In this document: piece after piece, positions 18,330-26,955 of the stretch
Layout of the letters: every line of letters begins with the position of its first letter
How positions within the stretch are numbered: the stretch's first letter is position 1
From: Paenibacillus sp. UNC451MF
GTDB lineage: Bacteria; Bacillota; Bacilli; Paenibacillales; NBRC-103111
Assembly: GCF_000686845.1 (NCBI RefSeq)
Contig: NZ_JMLS01000009.1
Coordinates: forward strand, 186,001-250,000
Length of the DNA stretch: 64,000 nucleotides
Direction: 5' to 3'
Made by a program: the position numbers and the translations under genes
Notes under the pieces: generated by a model
Database searches by the model: none
Told to the model about the DNA's origin: nothing
Seen by the model: the letters and a program-made list of their open reading frames with translations, nothing else

Positions 18330-18547
18330 AGAAACCATCCTTTCAAGTTCCCTGTCTATTTTATAACTGCTTGCTGTATGTGAATTATCCCGTTATGTTT
18401 TCGTCAAACTACATCCTTAATTGTTTTATTTTACCATACAGATTAAGAGCCCTTGAAGTGAAAAAATAAGTATGGCCATAATCTCCTATGTTGAACTGCC
18501 CTTGTTCACGATATTGATATCTTTTGCATCGACTGGACCAAAAACCG

Positions 18548-18606
18548 TTTACAACAACTGGAAATGGAGTTACAATGAATAAAAATGAATGAATTGTTCA
18601 TTCATT
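18548..18606 (+). promoter_or_regulatory. Promoter with TetR-type operator at the start site
   Basis: TTTACA (18548-18553), 17 bases, then TACAAT (18571-18576) form a good sigma-A promoter. A perfect inverted repeat, AATGAATGAA-TTG-TTCATTCATT (18584-18606), begins where transcription should start. Its TGAATGA half-sites are those usual for TetR repressors, and a TetR gene is the second gene of the operon, so autorepression is likely. Confidence 0.75.
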
Positions 18607-18624
18607 AACGGAGGCATTGTAACC

Positions 18625-19563
18625 ATGAAGAAAATAATGAATAATAGTCATTGGACGGTACAAGGCAAGTATGTTGTCATTACTGGAGCTACCAGCGGTA
18701 TCGGATGGGCCGCGGCAAAGGAACTGGCTTCTCGGGGTGCGCACTTAGGCATCGTTGCCCGTAATCAAAACAAAGCGAATGAAGCGGCTGCTCAAATCCA
18801 CTCTCTAACCAATGGACACACAACGGTAGACATTTTCCAAGCGGAAATGACGTCTCAAGCATCTATCCAACAAGCTGCGAACGACATTTTGACCCGGTGT
18901 CCCAAGATCGATATCTTAATTAACAACGCAGGGGCTATGTTCGAGACCCGTCAGCTCACTGACGATGAGATAGAAATGACTTGGGCAGTCAATCATCTTG
19001 CCCCTTTTCTTTTGACCAATCTGTTACTTGATCGGCTGAAACAAAGCGAGGCTGCACGCATCATTACGACCGCCTCCCACGGGCATAAGATGGCAAAGCA
19101 GGGAATTCGCTTTGAAGATATCAGCGCGAAGCGCATGTACAGCTTTCCCCATAATGTGCTAGGGGGTGCAACCCTTCGCTATGCGGAAACCAAGCTGGCT
19201 AATATTTTATTTACTACTGAATTGGCTAAACGGCTGGAGGGAACTGGAGTATCCACCTATTGCTTTGATCCCGGCCTTGTTTCTACCAATTTCAATCAAA
19301 ATAACGGGCGGCTTGCACGTATGACGATGGGAGCCATGAAATTATTTTCCCGCAGCCCCGAGAAAGGTGCTGAAACGTTGGTTTGGCTAGCTGACTCAGA
19401 CGAGGTCGCCGGTCAAAGCGGACTTTACTATGCTAATATGCAGGTAAAGACTCCATCGCTACCCGCTCAGAATAAGGCTGCAGCTAAGCAATTATGGGAA
19501 ATAAGCATGGAACAAACGACAAACGAAAATTGGAGTGTGAATAAAGTTGATACCATCGAATGA
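18625..19563 (+). CDS. Short-chain dehydrogenase/reductase (SDR)
   Basis: About 312 residues with a classical SDR core: cofactor motif TGATSGIGWAAAKELA, NNAGA in the fourth strand region, ITTASHGH around the catalytic serine and YAETK for the Tyr-Lys pair. It resembles retinol dehydrogenase or WW-domain-oxidoreductase-like SDRs that act on lipophilic alcohols or carbonyls with NADP(H). The ATG at 18625 follows ACGGAGG; an ATG at 18589 in the same frame lies inside the operator. It overlaps the TetR gene by 17 bases and is its likely main target. Confidence 0.9.
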   Translation: MKKIMNNSHWTVQGKYVVITGATSGIGWAAAKELASRGAHLGIVARNQNKANEAAAQIHSLTNGHTTVDIFQAEMTSQASIQQAANDILTRCPKIDILINNAGAMFETRQLTDDEIEMTWAVNHLAPFLLTNLLLDRLKQSEAARIITTASHGHKMAKQGIRFEDISAKRMYSFPHNVLGGATLRYAETKLANILFTTELAKRLEGTGVSTYCFDPGLVSTNFNQNNGRLARMTMGAMKLFSRSPEKGAETLVWLADSDEVAGQSGLYYANMQVKTPSLPAQNKAAAKQLWEISMEQTTNENWSVNKVDTIE

Positions 19564-20131
19564 AACCGGAATCGAGCACGCTCAAGATGAGCGGAAAGAA
19601 CGAATTAAGAAAGCGGCGCTTAAAGTGTTTGCAGAACGAGGCATCACCGGTACTAAAATGAGCATGATTGCGTCTGAGGCCGGCGTAAGCCAAGGACTTT
19701 CCTATCGTTATTTTGAATCCAAAGAAGAGATTTTTACTATACTTGTGCAAGAAGCCATGGAAGAGGCCCAATTCGCATTAAATAACATTCATCATCTGTC
19801 GGGTACTCCCTTGGAGCAAATCAAAGCATTGACGATACAAATGCTTGATGAGAGTCACAAATATATTTTTCTCCTCCTGCAGAATGCCCAAAAATCAGAA
19901 GATGTTCCCGTCAAAGCAAAAGAAATCCTGCTTCAATATTCTCCTAAAGAAACAATCGATCGACTGGTTCCCATACTGACGAAAGGACAACAAACAGGGG
20001 ATTTTTGCGAGGGGGATCCTTACGAACTACTAATACTCTATTTCTCCATAATAACGGGATTGATGCTGCAGGAAGCCCCTGCAAAAGGTTGGCTGAATGA
20101 GATCGACCGTCTCATAAAGATTTTAAGGTAA
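19547..20131 (+). CDS. TetR/AcrR family transcriptional regulator
   Basis: 194 residues. The N-terminal helix-turn-helix is typical: IKKAALKVFAERGITGTKMSMIASEAGVSQGLSYRYFESKEEIF. The C-terminal ligand domain is variable, as usual. The start is a TTG after TGGAGTG, within the end of the SDR gene. It probably represses its own operon through the inverted repeat at 18584-18606 until a small ligand, perhaps a substrate of the SDR, is bound. Confidence 0.92.
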   Translation: MIPSNETGIEHAQDERKERIKKAALKVFAERGITGTKMSMIASEAGVSQGLSYRYFESKEEIFTILVQEAMEEAQFALNNIHHLSGTPLEQIKALTIQMLDESHKYIFLLLQNAQKSEDVPVKAKEILLQYSPKETIDRLVPILTKGQQTGDFCEGDPYELLILYFSIITGLMLQEAPAKGWLNEIDRLIKILR

Positions 20132-20159
20132 TAGTATCCTGAATTCAGCATAACTAAGG

Positions 20160-20401
20160 AGGCAGTCGTTTTTGTCGGAATCATCTTACTTAGGTTTTTC
20201 CTTAGCATGATTCCACTTGCGAAGTTTTCAATTACTTCACCCAACAATCCGACCCATAAATGATCTTTAGCTTCATCGTAATGCTGCATAAGCTTGGATA
20301 AACTGCTTAAAGGATAAATCAAATTGATGTTCTTTATTATAATAAGCATAGTGGGATTGAATGATATAGGGTTCTTCTCCCTGTACAAAGCTTCTAATCA
20401 T
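20160..20401 (-). pseudogene. Frameshifted and truncated GNAT gene relic
   Basis: The minus strand opens with GAGAGGAAG and an ATG at 20401, giving MIRSFVQGEEPYIIQSHYAYY then NKEHQFDLSFKQFI, which looks like the N-terminus of a MarR-associated GNAT. The frame stops after 42 residues. The next piece, HYDEAKDHLWVGLLGEVIE, continues the same kind of domain in another frame and then breaks down. One frameshift plus loss of the acetyl-CoA site explains this. No functional product is expected. Confidence 0.5.
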
Positions 20402-20444
20402 ATGTTGCTTCCTCTCTGTCTGGTTTGGTGTCTGCTGGCACTTA

Positions 20445-20690
20445 TTAAGATCCATCTGCAAAGGTCTGTCCCTTCTCTGCAAGAGCACGACGAATCAGGT
20501 CGATAGCTTTAGGACCCATGCCATGCAGCTGAAGAACCTCAGATTCCTTAAGCTTGGTAAATTGCTCCAGACGTAAGTAGCCAGCCCCTATGAGTGCCCT
20601 TAATGCAGGCTTCGCTAAACCAACAGGAAGGTCTGATTCTAGTTTAGCAACGTTATCTACCTTAGATATATTACCGTTCTTCTCCATCAT
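20445..20690 (-). CDS. Small helix-hairpin-helix DNA-binding protein
   Basis: About 81 residues with a single helix-hairpin-helix region: GLAKPALRALIGAGYLRLEQF and then LHGMGPKAIDLIRRAL, similar to the C-terminal domain of RNA polymerase alpha. Such short proteins are common in Bacillales and probably bind DNA non-specifically. The ATG at 20690 is 7 bases after AAGGAG; two in-frame upstream codons are less well placed. Confidence 0.75.
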   Translation of the reverse strand: MMEKNGNISKVDNVAKLESDLPVGLAKPALRALIGAGYLRLEQFTKLKESEVLQLHGMGPKAIDLIRRALAEKGQTFADGS

Positions 20691-20847
20691 GACCATTCTC
20701 CTTTTTTACTTTTTGTATATTCATAATTTTCTTAGCTGCTATCAATTCCTCATTTATCATATCCAATACATCCTTCAGCCTTTCATCCTTGATCGAGGGA
20801 TCGAAATTAGGCTCCAGGGCGATTACACATCCCCGCTTTCCATTCAT
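20671..20847 (-). CDS. Possible small protein, unrecognised
   Basis: An open frame of 58 codons begins inside the 3' end of the GNAT gene and ends 20 bases into the next gene. The product is rich in Glu, Lys and Ile (DERLKDVLDMINEELIAAKK), so it looks protein-like and helical, but no good ribosome binding site is seen. It may be a relic or a chance frame. Confidence 0.25.
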   Translation of the reverse strand: MNGKRGCVIALEPNFDPSIKDERLKDVLDMINEELIAAKKIMNIQKVKKENGHDGEER

Positions 20848-21370
20848 GCTCGAGGATGCTGAATACAAACGAATCACGCCATCCGTCCTTTATTAAAAGT
20901 ACATCCCTTAATCTTCCTTCCTGAGTCATCCCTATTTTGGTAAGGACTTTCGACGATCCTACATTCCTTGGGTCGCAAGTAGCGTAAATACGATGCATCT
21001 GGGACTCCTCGAAACCAAAATTCACTAATAATTTAGCTGTCTCCGTAGCAATGCCTTGACCCCAATAATCTGGATTGACGATGTAACCAATCTCGCCGCT
21101 TCTGTCATTCATACTTCTAATATTGAATTCCCCTGCACCTATCATCTTTTCAGTAGCCCGCTCCACTATGGCGAATACAAAACGTGTTCTAGGCATTTGT
21201 TCAGCATCTACCATGACCTGTTTAACAAATGATTTCGATTGTTCCTCATCATTAGGTCCCCAAGGCTGGAATCGGCACACTCTTTCCTGCGAAGCATAGG
21301 CGTGTACACCAACCCAATCGGGGAGGTTAAATTCTCGCAAATAAATACGGCTTCCTTCTAAAAGGATCAT
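20807..21370 (-). CDS. GNAT family N-acetyltransferase (RimJ/RimL-like)
   Basis: 187 residues with the RimJ/RimL hallmark order: IYLREFNLPDWVGVHAYASQ, GEIGYIVNPDYWGQGIATETAKLL, HRIYATCDPRNVGSSKVLTKIGM and LRDVLLIKDGWRDSFVFSIL. The acetyl-CoA loop is GQGIAT. Members acetylate protein N-termini or small amines. GGAGGGG precedes the ATG. Confidence 0.9.
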   Translation of the reverse strand: MILLEGSRIYLREFNLPDWVGVHAYASQERVCRFQPWGPNDEEQSKSFVKQVMVDAEQMPRTRFVFAIVERATEKMIGAGEFNIRSMNDRSGEIGYIVNPDYWGQGIATETAKLLVNFGFEESQMHRIYATCDPRNVGSSKVLTKIGMTQEGRLRDVLLIKDGWRDSFVFSILEHEWKAGMCNRPGA

Positions 21371-21484
21371 ACTAATTCCCCTCCTTTCTTCACCCTAATA
21401 ACAAATTACCACATGCTTCCTTTACCCCGGCAGTAAAAATTCATTTATTTATGAACATTCCTCCGTTATTGAAAGTGATTAGAA

Positions 21485-21517
21485 ATAAAAAACAAACGGC
21501 AGCCGAAGCAACCGTTT
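21485..21517 (-). terminator. Rho-independent terminator (minus strand)
   Basis: On the minus strand AAACGG and CCGTTT enclose a GC-TTCG-GC inner stem and are followed by GTTTTTTATTT. It lies downstream of the VOC gene ending at 21542. Confidence 0.75.
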
Positions 21518-21541
21518 TCAAATCCTATAAGTTTAATCGTA

Positions 21542-22222
21542 TTATCGGACAATAACTTCTGCCCGTCTATCTGCATGTATCTCATTGTGCTTCTCCAGCC
21601 GCTGCATTAATTCCGCCGCCTGTGCTGGCCAGCTCGAACCAAATTCCTCCCAACCATGAAGGACGAACCGGCACGGCAATCTTTTATTGTTGCCTAATGC
21701 TTCGGTAACAGCATCCCAATCAGCCAAAGCTTCCTTCGATCCGATCTTACGCTTTAGCAATGCAAAAATTTCTTCTTCCTTCTTAACCCTATTCAAAGGA
21801 ACAAAAATCCGATGATCATCATTTACATCAAAATAGTTGCCGTCTGGGTCATAGAACTGAAAGTTAATCCCACAATCGTCACGATCATTCAATTCCGTAA
21901 CTTGTACGTTATTGGCCTTCAAATTGCTGTAAAGCTCTTCAATATTTTTGACACTAAAGCACCAAGCAGCCTGCGGCTCGCCGCCTTCTTCTTTATAAAA
22001 GTTGACTGTCGATTCATGATCGGTATGAATTAAAAACAATCCCATTCCAGGCATCGATAACATGGCATGACTTCCAGGTTCAAGAATGCTAGCTTTCATC
22101 CCCAGTACTTGGTAGTACCATTCCGAAGCCTTGACTACATCCCTTGTTGGAATATAGACACAAGCTAACCCTTTCCATTCAAACGTTTTGTTTTGGTCCT
22201 CCGATTTCATCTGTACGCTCAT
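21542..22222 (-). CDS. VOC family protein with C-terminal extension
   Basis: 226 residues. Residues 15-135 form a VOC/glyoxalase domain (GLACVYIPTRDVVKASEWYYQVLGM at the start, FQFYDPDGNYFDV at the end). About 85 further residues (KKEEEIFALLKRKIGSKEA to RAEVIVR) are not part of the usual domain and are unrecognised. CAGGAGG is 7 bases before the ATG. Function unknown; VOC proteins bind or convert small molecules. Confidence 0.82.
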   Translation of the reverse strand: MSVQMKSEDQNKTFEWKGLACVYIPTRDVVKASEWYYQVLGMKASILEPGSHAMLSMPGMGLFLIHTDHESTVNFYKEEGGEPQAAWCFSVKNIEELYSNLKANNVQVTELNDRDDCGINFQFYDPDGNYFDVNDDHRIFVPLNRVKKEEEIFALLKRKIGSKEALADWDAVTEALGNNKRLPCRFVLHGWEEFGSSWPAQAAELMQRLEKHNEIHADRRAEVIVR

Positions 22223-22393
22223 TTTAAGCCTCCTGAATAATGGATTTGTTCAGGGCATTTTGCCTGATAAAATGAAGGATGCCATCACAAGCTGATAATC
22301 TGACATTAGCCCAACGCTTTTTTGAAATTTATCGAGGAATTTGTTCCATCTCATCCTTTAAAGATAGAAAGCATCGTTTTATCCCTCGCTCTG

Positions 22394-22762
22394 TTAGGAT
22401 CTTGCGGATGCTTCAGCAATATGCCAGCAAACCCCTGCCGGGTCAATCAGATGAATTTCACGCTTTCCCCAAGGGTATAGAGTCGGTTCCTTCACCCGAA
22501 CAGGAAACTTCTTCACAAGCTCCAAAGCTTGGATTTGATTCCACCAGCCATCAAGATCTTCAACTAACAGCTCGATCATGAAATTTTCCTGAAACTCTTG
22601 ATTGTGAAAATTTTGCAGATAAAAATCTTGACCATCGATCCGAAAAATACTCAAACCATTATCCGAGTATATTTTTTCAAAGCCTAGTGCTTCGAAAAAA
22701 CGCTGAGCAAGACCATAATCTTGCCCTGACGGGATAAAAGGACGAAGTTGAATGGCTTTCAT
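22394..22762 (-). CDS. VOC family protein
   Basis: 122 residues, single VOC domain: IQLRPFIPSGQDYGLAQRFFEALGF at the start and IHLIDPAGVCWHIAE at the end. It is of the bleomycin-resistance-like type. It lies 20 bases after the HAD gene and reads the same way, so the two may be cotranscribed. AAGGGG precedes the ATG. Confidence 0.85.
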   Translation of the reverse strand: MKAIQLRPFIPSGQDYGLAQRFFEALGFEKIYSDNGLSIFRIDGQDFYLQNFHNQEFQENFMIELLVEDLDGWWNQIQALELVKKFPVRVKEPTLYPWGKREIHLIDPAGVCWHIAEASARS

Positions 22763-22781
22763 AGGATTTCCCCTTTTCTGA

Positions 22782-23459
22782 TCATGAAGATAGATATTCG
22801 AATAAATCGTTCAGCGTAGTTATCTTATATTTTACGGGTGCGGCTGGGCTTTCATTCCGTCTGTTCAGCCATATTCCCTTGATGCCGAGGGCTTCGCATG
22901 GGACGATATCCGTTCGTACATCATCACCTACATAGATCATCTCATGTAAATCAGTTCCTGCGCGTTCACGAGCATAATGGAAAATGGCGGCATCCGGCTT
23001 GGAGTATCCCAGCTCTCCCGATGTAATCACCATTTCAAAGTAATCCGTCAGCCCCATCCGTTCCAGCTTGAGCCTCTGTTGATTGGAGTCCCCATTCGTA
23101 ATCACACCTAGTCGGCGACCTGCGAGTTTATGAAGACACGGAATTACATCCTCATAAGGCTGCCAGTGCATCTCAAAATGTTGAATATACGTCTGATAAC
23201 AAGCTGCCGCTTCCTCATCATTGATCTCCTTAGACACCAGCTCTTTCATTCGTTCCACCTGCTGCTGCTCAAAGGTCAACTCTCCGCTCAAAAAACGCGA
23301 GTAATGCTTTTGTCCAATACGGCACCACGCATCGTAAAAATCTTCCTGACTGCAATTATAATCATACCTGTTGCCGTAATGCTGCTGAAAAGCTTGAACT
23401 CCCAAAAGCTCCGCCGCTTTAAAATCCATTAACGTTCCATCCAAATCAAAAAAGATCAT
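22782..23459 (-). CDS. HAD-IA family hydrolase
   Basis: 225 residues with the HAD motifs: FFDLDGTLMDF at the N-terminus, VITNGDSNQQRLKLERMGL (motif II), SKPDAAIFHYARERAG (motif III lysine) and YVGDDVRTDIVPCEALGI (motif IV acidic pair). A helical cap follows motif I. It resembles YjjG/YfnB-type phosphatases that act on nucleotides or small phosphates. A GAGGTGAGG site is just before the ATG. Confidence 0.88.
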   Translation of the reverse strand: MIFFDLDGTLMDFKAAELLGVQAFQQHYGNRYDYNCSQEDFYDAWCRIGQKHYSRFLSGELTFEQQQVERMKELVSKEINDEEAAACYQTYIQHFEMHWQPYEDVIPCLHKLAGRRLGVITNGDSNQQRLKLERMGLTDYFEMVITSGELGYSKPDAAIFHYARERAGTDLHEMIYVGDDVRTDIVPCEALGIKGIWLNRRNESPAAPVKYKITTLNDLFEYLSS

Positions 23460-23482
23460 CTACCTCACCTCGGAAACGATTA

Positions 23483-23926
23483 TTATTTACCGATGGCTGC
23501 TTTCTGACCGGTACTTTTGGTATAGACATAAAACCCGCTTCTCTTTTCCCATCCTCTTGCTGTCCAGAATTGATTTCCGATCCTATTGTCCTCAAGAACA
23601 AAAATGTGGCATTTATCAATCCCCTGCTCTTTCAGCTTATTTAAACTGATTTCAACAAGCTTGTGTCCGATCTTTTGCTTCCGATAGTCCGGATTCACTG
23701 CTACATGGTAGATGAATCCTCTTCTCCCGTCATGCCCGCATAGTACCGTTCCGACTACAGAATCGTTATCCTCACATACATAACTTAGTCCTGAGTTTCT
23801 AAGTAAATAGGCTTCAATATTTTCCTTGGAGTCTGCTTCTCTTAACACCAGTCCATCGATACCTTGCCATAAAGCAATCATTTGCTCATAATCTTCAATC
23901 TTCATTTCTCTAATCGTAAACATCAT
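23483..23926 (-). CDS. GNAT family N-acetyltransferase (YpeA-like)
   Basis: 147 residues: TIREMKIEDYEQMIALW, FIYHVAVNPDYRKQKIGHKLVE (acetyl-CoA site with R-x-x-x-I-G in place of R-x-x-G-I-G) and CHIFVLEDNRIGNQFWTARGW. It is similar to YpeA-type acetyltransferases. Its start overlaps the methyltransferase end by 17 bases, so the two form one operon. Confidence 0.88.
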   Translation of the reverse strand: MMFTIREMKIEDYEQMIALWQGIDGLVLREADSKENIEAYLLRNSGLSYVCEDNDSVVGTVLCGHDGRRGFIYHVAVNPDYRKQKIGHKLVEISLNKLKEQGIDKCHIFVLEDNRIGNQFWTARGWEKRSGFYVYTKSTGQKAAIGK

Positions 23927-24656
23927 CAGGTACCTCGTTCTTTATGTTCGTCAGTATCCCTTTGGCGGTGCCGTTTTCTTCTATAAATGACCGAAGCCGG
24001 TCGAAGTCATGCTCCTCTTGACCAAAATTCGGAATAACCGGAGTATACTTTAACAGAAATACTAGATCTTCATAGGTTCGATAATACTCTGTTACGTCAT
24101 ACTCAAAGGATTGAATCTCCTTGAAGCCAGCCTCCTGCAGATCATGTATATATTGGTGTTTCAGTAGCCCATCCACTTCACCATAGCTTTGTCCCCGTTG
24201 GAACGCCTGCTTCAAGTTGAGCTTATCGCCCTCGGCAACCTGTTGAGTGAGGAATACCCCATCTTCAGCTAATACTCTAGCCACTTCAAGAGCAGTAAAG
24301 TCGGATTGACGGCATGAAATCACATTAAAAAATGAATCAGGAAATGATAGCTTCCCCGCATCCATTTGCAAAAAACGGACATTGCTCTCTTTGGCAAGCT
24401 GGCTATTCGCTGTTCGAATCATACTGTCCGAAATGTCGATTCCTACTAACAGCAGCACCTCGTTAACGATAGTTAATAGCTGCTCTCCTCCGCCAGTCCC
24501 TATGTCCAGCAATAGATGCGACTGCTTGCACCTTTGTGCCACCTCGTGGTAAAAGTCCCATTTCACTCCTTCAGAGTGACACTGGATTCGACTGAAATCC
24601 CATCCGTTTATAGCTCCAACCTTATCGTAAAAGTTTTTATAATCAAAACCATTCAT
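23910..24656 (-). CDS. Class I SAM-dependent methyltransferase
   Basis: About 248 residues. The SAM-binding motif I is LLDIGTGGGEQLL, followed by VGIDISDSMIRTA (acidic end of strand 2), RFLQMDAGKLSFPDSFFNVI and CRQSDFTALEVARVLAEDG. The ATG at 24656 follows AAAGGTGG; an upstream in-frame codon at 24704 is less likely. The substrate is not evident. It is cotranscribed with the GNAT gene downstream. Confidence 0.88.
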   Translation of the reverse strand: MNGFDYKNFYDKVGAINGWDFSRIQCHSEGVKWDFYHEVAQRCKQSHLLLDIGTGGGEQLLTIVNEVLLLVGIDISDSMIRTANSQLAKESNVRFLQMDAGKLSFPDSFFNVISCRQSDFTALEVARVLAEDGVFLTQQVAEGDKLNLKQAFQRGQSYGEVDGLLKHQYIHDLQEAGFKEIQSFEYDVTEYYRTYEDLVFLLKYTPVIPNFGQEEHDFDRLRSFIEENGTAKGILTNIKNEVPDDVYD

Positions 24657-24805
24657 GGAATTACCACCTTTCAAAATGAGAATACATACATCCATACCAC
24701 TCAAGCCTTAGTCATACGATCAAAAGAGCAGAGCTCCCCCTTGATAGCTGGCACGCGTTTTACCCAGCCCGATAACTAAATATCTCGAATCGTACGGATT
24801 TGCAT

Positions 24806-24984
24806 TCATTTCACCTCATTTGAAAGATTAGCTTCATTATAGATTTGCATGGTTGCCCCTGCAAGCAATAAGTATTCCGCTTCCTGCAATGCGCTGACTG
24901 TACTTGGATAGCAACGCTTTCCAATCCATTTTGAAACATTCTTCTCCGACTTTAGTCCGTCCTCAGAAGCTCCCGGATATCCAT
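24806..24984 (-). pseudogene. Frameshifted small gene relic
   Basis: On the minus strand AGGAGGAGG is followed by an ATG at 24984 and 10 codons (MDIRELLRTD), then a stop. In another frame a protein-like stretch continues at once: LKSEKNVSKWIGKR, then YPSTVSALQEAEYLLLAGATM, ending at a stop whose TGA overlaps the ATG of a 29-codon frame. One frameshift in a small gene would explain this. The family is not recognised. The rest of the 24657-24996 interval shows nothing else clear. Confidence 0.45.
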
Positions 24985-24996
24985 AGTTTCCTCCTC

Positions 24997-25551
24997 CTAT
25001 GCATCAGATGAAAGCCGCATGATCTGGTTGTCTTTATACTCCCCATCGAACAACTCGCGTCCGTACAACACCTTAACCTTTTCAAATCCACATTTCTCGT
25101 AGCTTCTGATTGCTCTTGTATTGCAGGTTCGGGGATCGATGTAAATGTCCTCCACGCCCTGCTCGTCGAATAAATAATGAATCGCCAACCGCAAGGCCGC
25201 TGTCCCGATCCCTTGGTTCCAATAATCGCTTTCTCCAATAAAAATATCCATGCCGTACTGCGGTTTATCCTCCTTGGCCTCGTAAGCTTCGATCTCTTCC
25301 TGCTGCAAAGGATAGAACTGTAAAAAACCTATAGGAGCATGCTCAAGCTCTATCATACAAGGTGTTACGTAATGCTCGCCTCTTGCCCGAGGTCCATATT
25401 TATCCATTATTTGCTCTAGGGTATACTGGGTTCCGGGTCCTTCGATGTAGCGCAGCACCTGCTCGTCATTGAGCCATTTCATTAGTCTTGAATAATCTTC
25501 ATTGGTATCAATCATTAAACGAATCGATACTCGGTCATCCTTAGCCAGCAA
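24997..25551 (-). CDS. GNAT acetyltransferase, AAC(6')-like
   Basis: About 184 residues of the Acetyltransf_8 type. MDIFIGESDYWNQGIGTAAL and IDPRTCNTRAIRSYEKCGF are close to the signature regions of aminoglycoside 6'-N-acetyltransferases (AAC(6')-I, and the acetyltransferase half of the bifunctional enzyme). The resemblance suggests acetylation of an aminoglycoside or a related amine, but such chromosomal homologues often act on other substrates. The frame is open from a TTG at 25581; the TTG at 25551 has GAGGTG 6 bases before it. Confidence 0.82.
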   Translation of the reverse strand: MLAKDDRVSIRLMIDTNEDYSRLMKWLNDEQVLRYIEGPGTQYTLEQIMDKYGPRARGEHYVTPCMIELEHAPIGFLQFYPLQQEEIEAYEAKEDKPQYGMDIFIGESDYWNQGIGTAALRLAIHYLFDEQGVEDIYIDPRTCNTRAIRSYEKCGFEKVKVLYGRELFDGEYKDNQIMRLSSDA

Positions 25552-25678
25552 TGTCGACACCTCATTTTTGTCATCTTTCAAACAAAAATCATATCTTTAG
25601 CGGATAGAGAGATTCTATAGTGAAACGCAAGTATAATAGGATATAGGAAACATACGATTGGATTAGGGGGGATCTAGG

Positions 25679-25990
25679 ATGAATGAGAAAGTAACCAAGG
25701 CGCTGGACACAACTTTAAACCATTGGAATTCCATGTCGCGCTCAGACCAAGATGAGGCGGAAGAGATGGCAAATGCATTTGAAGCATCCTTTTATAGATT
25801 CATTGAAGCTGTACGCGAATGGGTAAATGAGTTAGAATCACGGCCACAAACCCTAGATGAATTGCTAGAGCATCCCTTCGTTCAAGAAATTACGGACCAG
25901 CTCCCGGTACCGTTGTACTTGAACTTTGAAACAGAAGCCGAGCTTATTGTGGAAAATAAGATTAGAATCGATGATGAGAAATACGATTAA
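25679..25990 (+). CDS. Conserved hypothetical small acidic protein
   Basis: 103 residues, strongly acidic and probably all-helical (DQDEAEEMANAFEASFYRFIEA), ending in ELIVENKIRIDDEKYD. There is no signal or membrane segment, and I do not recognise a family. A GGGGGGATC stretch precedes the ATG. It is convergent with the AAA ATPase gene. Confidence 0.65.
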   Translation: MNEKVTKALDTTLNHWNSMSRSDQDEAEEMANAFEASFYRFIEAVREWVNELESRPQTLDELLEHPFVQEITDQLPVPLYLNFETEAELIVENKIRIDDEKYD

Positions 25991-26056
25991 TAAGGCTTTC
26001 CTTCAGGCGCCGCGGATGATACCGAGCGCCTTTGGCTTGCTAGGTATAGTTGATAA

Positions 26057-26827
26057 TTATTCTTCATCACGACTATCAAACAGTTCATCGATCATCCGCT
26101 CCTTATTGTTGAGGAACTGCTTCATGATGATGAAATGATCCGTATCCTCCAACCGTCTGTTCTCTATCCCATCTGGTGTCAAATAGTAGATTGTCGAATC
26201 TGGATACGCCATCAGAATAGGCGAATGCGTCGAGATAATGAATTGGGAATTTTGTAGGACCAGCTCATGAATACGCGACAGCATAGCCATCTGCCGGAAT
26301 GGGGACAGTGCGGCTTCTGGCTCATCCAGTATATATAACCCCTGCCCTCCAAATCGATGAAGGAATGCGGCAAAAAACGATTCGCCGTGAGATTGCTCAT
26401 GTAACGACTTTCCACCGTAGGAATCCTTGATCGGCGGGCCGAAGGAAAACTCGCTATCCAACTCCTCAATATGTGATGCCAGATTATAATAGCTCTCCGC
26501 TCGAAAAAAGAATCCGTCCCGAGGCTTACGCCCGCCGCTCACCAACCGAATGTACTCATGCAGTATTGAATGAGTGGCTTGCGTTGAGAATGAGAAGTTC
26601 TTCGTGCCTCCCTCGGGATTAAATCCCCATGCAACGGCAATAGATTCCATTAACGTCGATTTTCCCATTCCGTTCTCTCCCACTATATAGGTAACCTTGG
26701 GATGGAAGGATAATGTATGCAAGCTCTTAATAGAACCCAAATTGAACGGGTATTGTTGAAAAGAAGGAATGCGATCGCGTATCAATTCGATCTGTCTCAA
26801 ATAGGGATCGCGAGAGTGCCTCTTCAT
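26057..26827 (-). CDS. AAA family ATPase (ABC/SMC-like, OLD-type)
   Basis: About 256 residues with Walker A GENGMGKST near residue 55, an ABC-type signature SHGES, Walker B LYILDEPEAALSP and an H-loop in IISTHSPILM. These are the features of single-domain AAA_15/AAA_21 ATPases, often found alone in Bacillales chromosomes. There is no adjacent nuclease gene, so a defence role is not supported. The start is ambiguous among GTG 26845, ATG 26836 and ATG 26827. Confidence 0.88.
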   Translation of the reverse strand: MKRHSRDPYLRQIELIRDRIPSFQQYPFNLGSIKSLHTLSFHPKVTYIVGENGMGKSTLMESIAVAWGFNPEGGTKNFSFSTQATHSILHEYIRLVSGGRKPRDGFFFRAESYYNLASHIEELDSEFSFGPPIKDSYGGKSLHEQSHGESFFAAFLHRFGGQGLYILDEPEAALSPFRQMAMLSRIHELVLQNSQFIISTHSPILMAYPDSTIYYLTPDGIENRRLEDTDHFIIMKQFLNNKERMIDELFDSRDEE

Positions 26828-26955
26828 CTGCTTCATCAGCTCCACTAAAGCCCGAATGTTTGTAAGTAATCCTTATTTTACCAAACGTAGGTTCCCATTT
26901 CAACTACAAACAAGGAGCCGCTGATAAGCAAGCTCCCTGCTGTCTCAAGTAAAAA

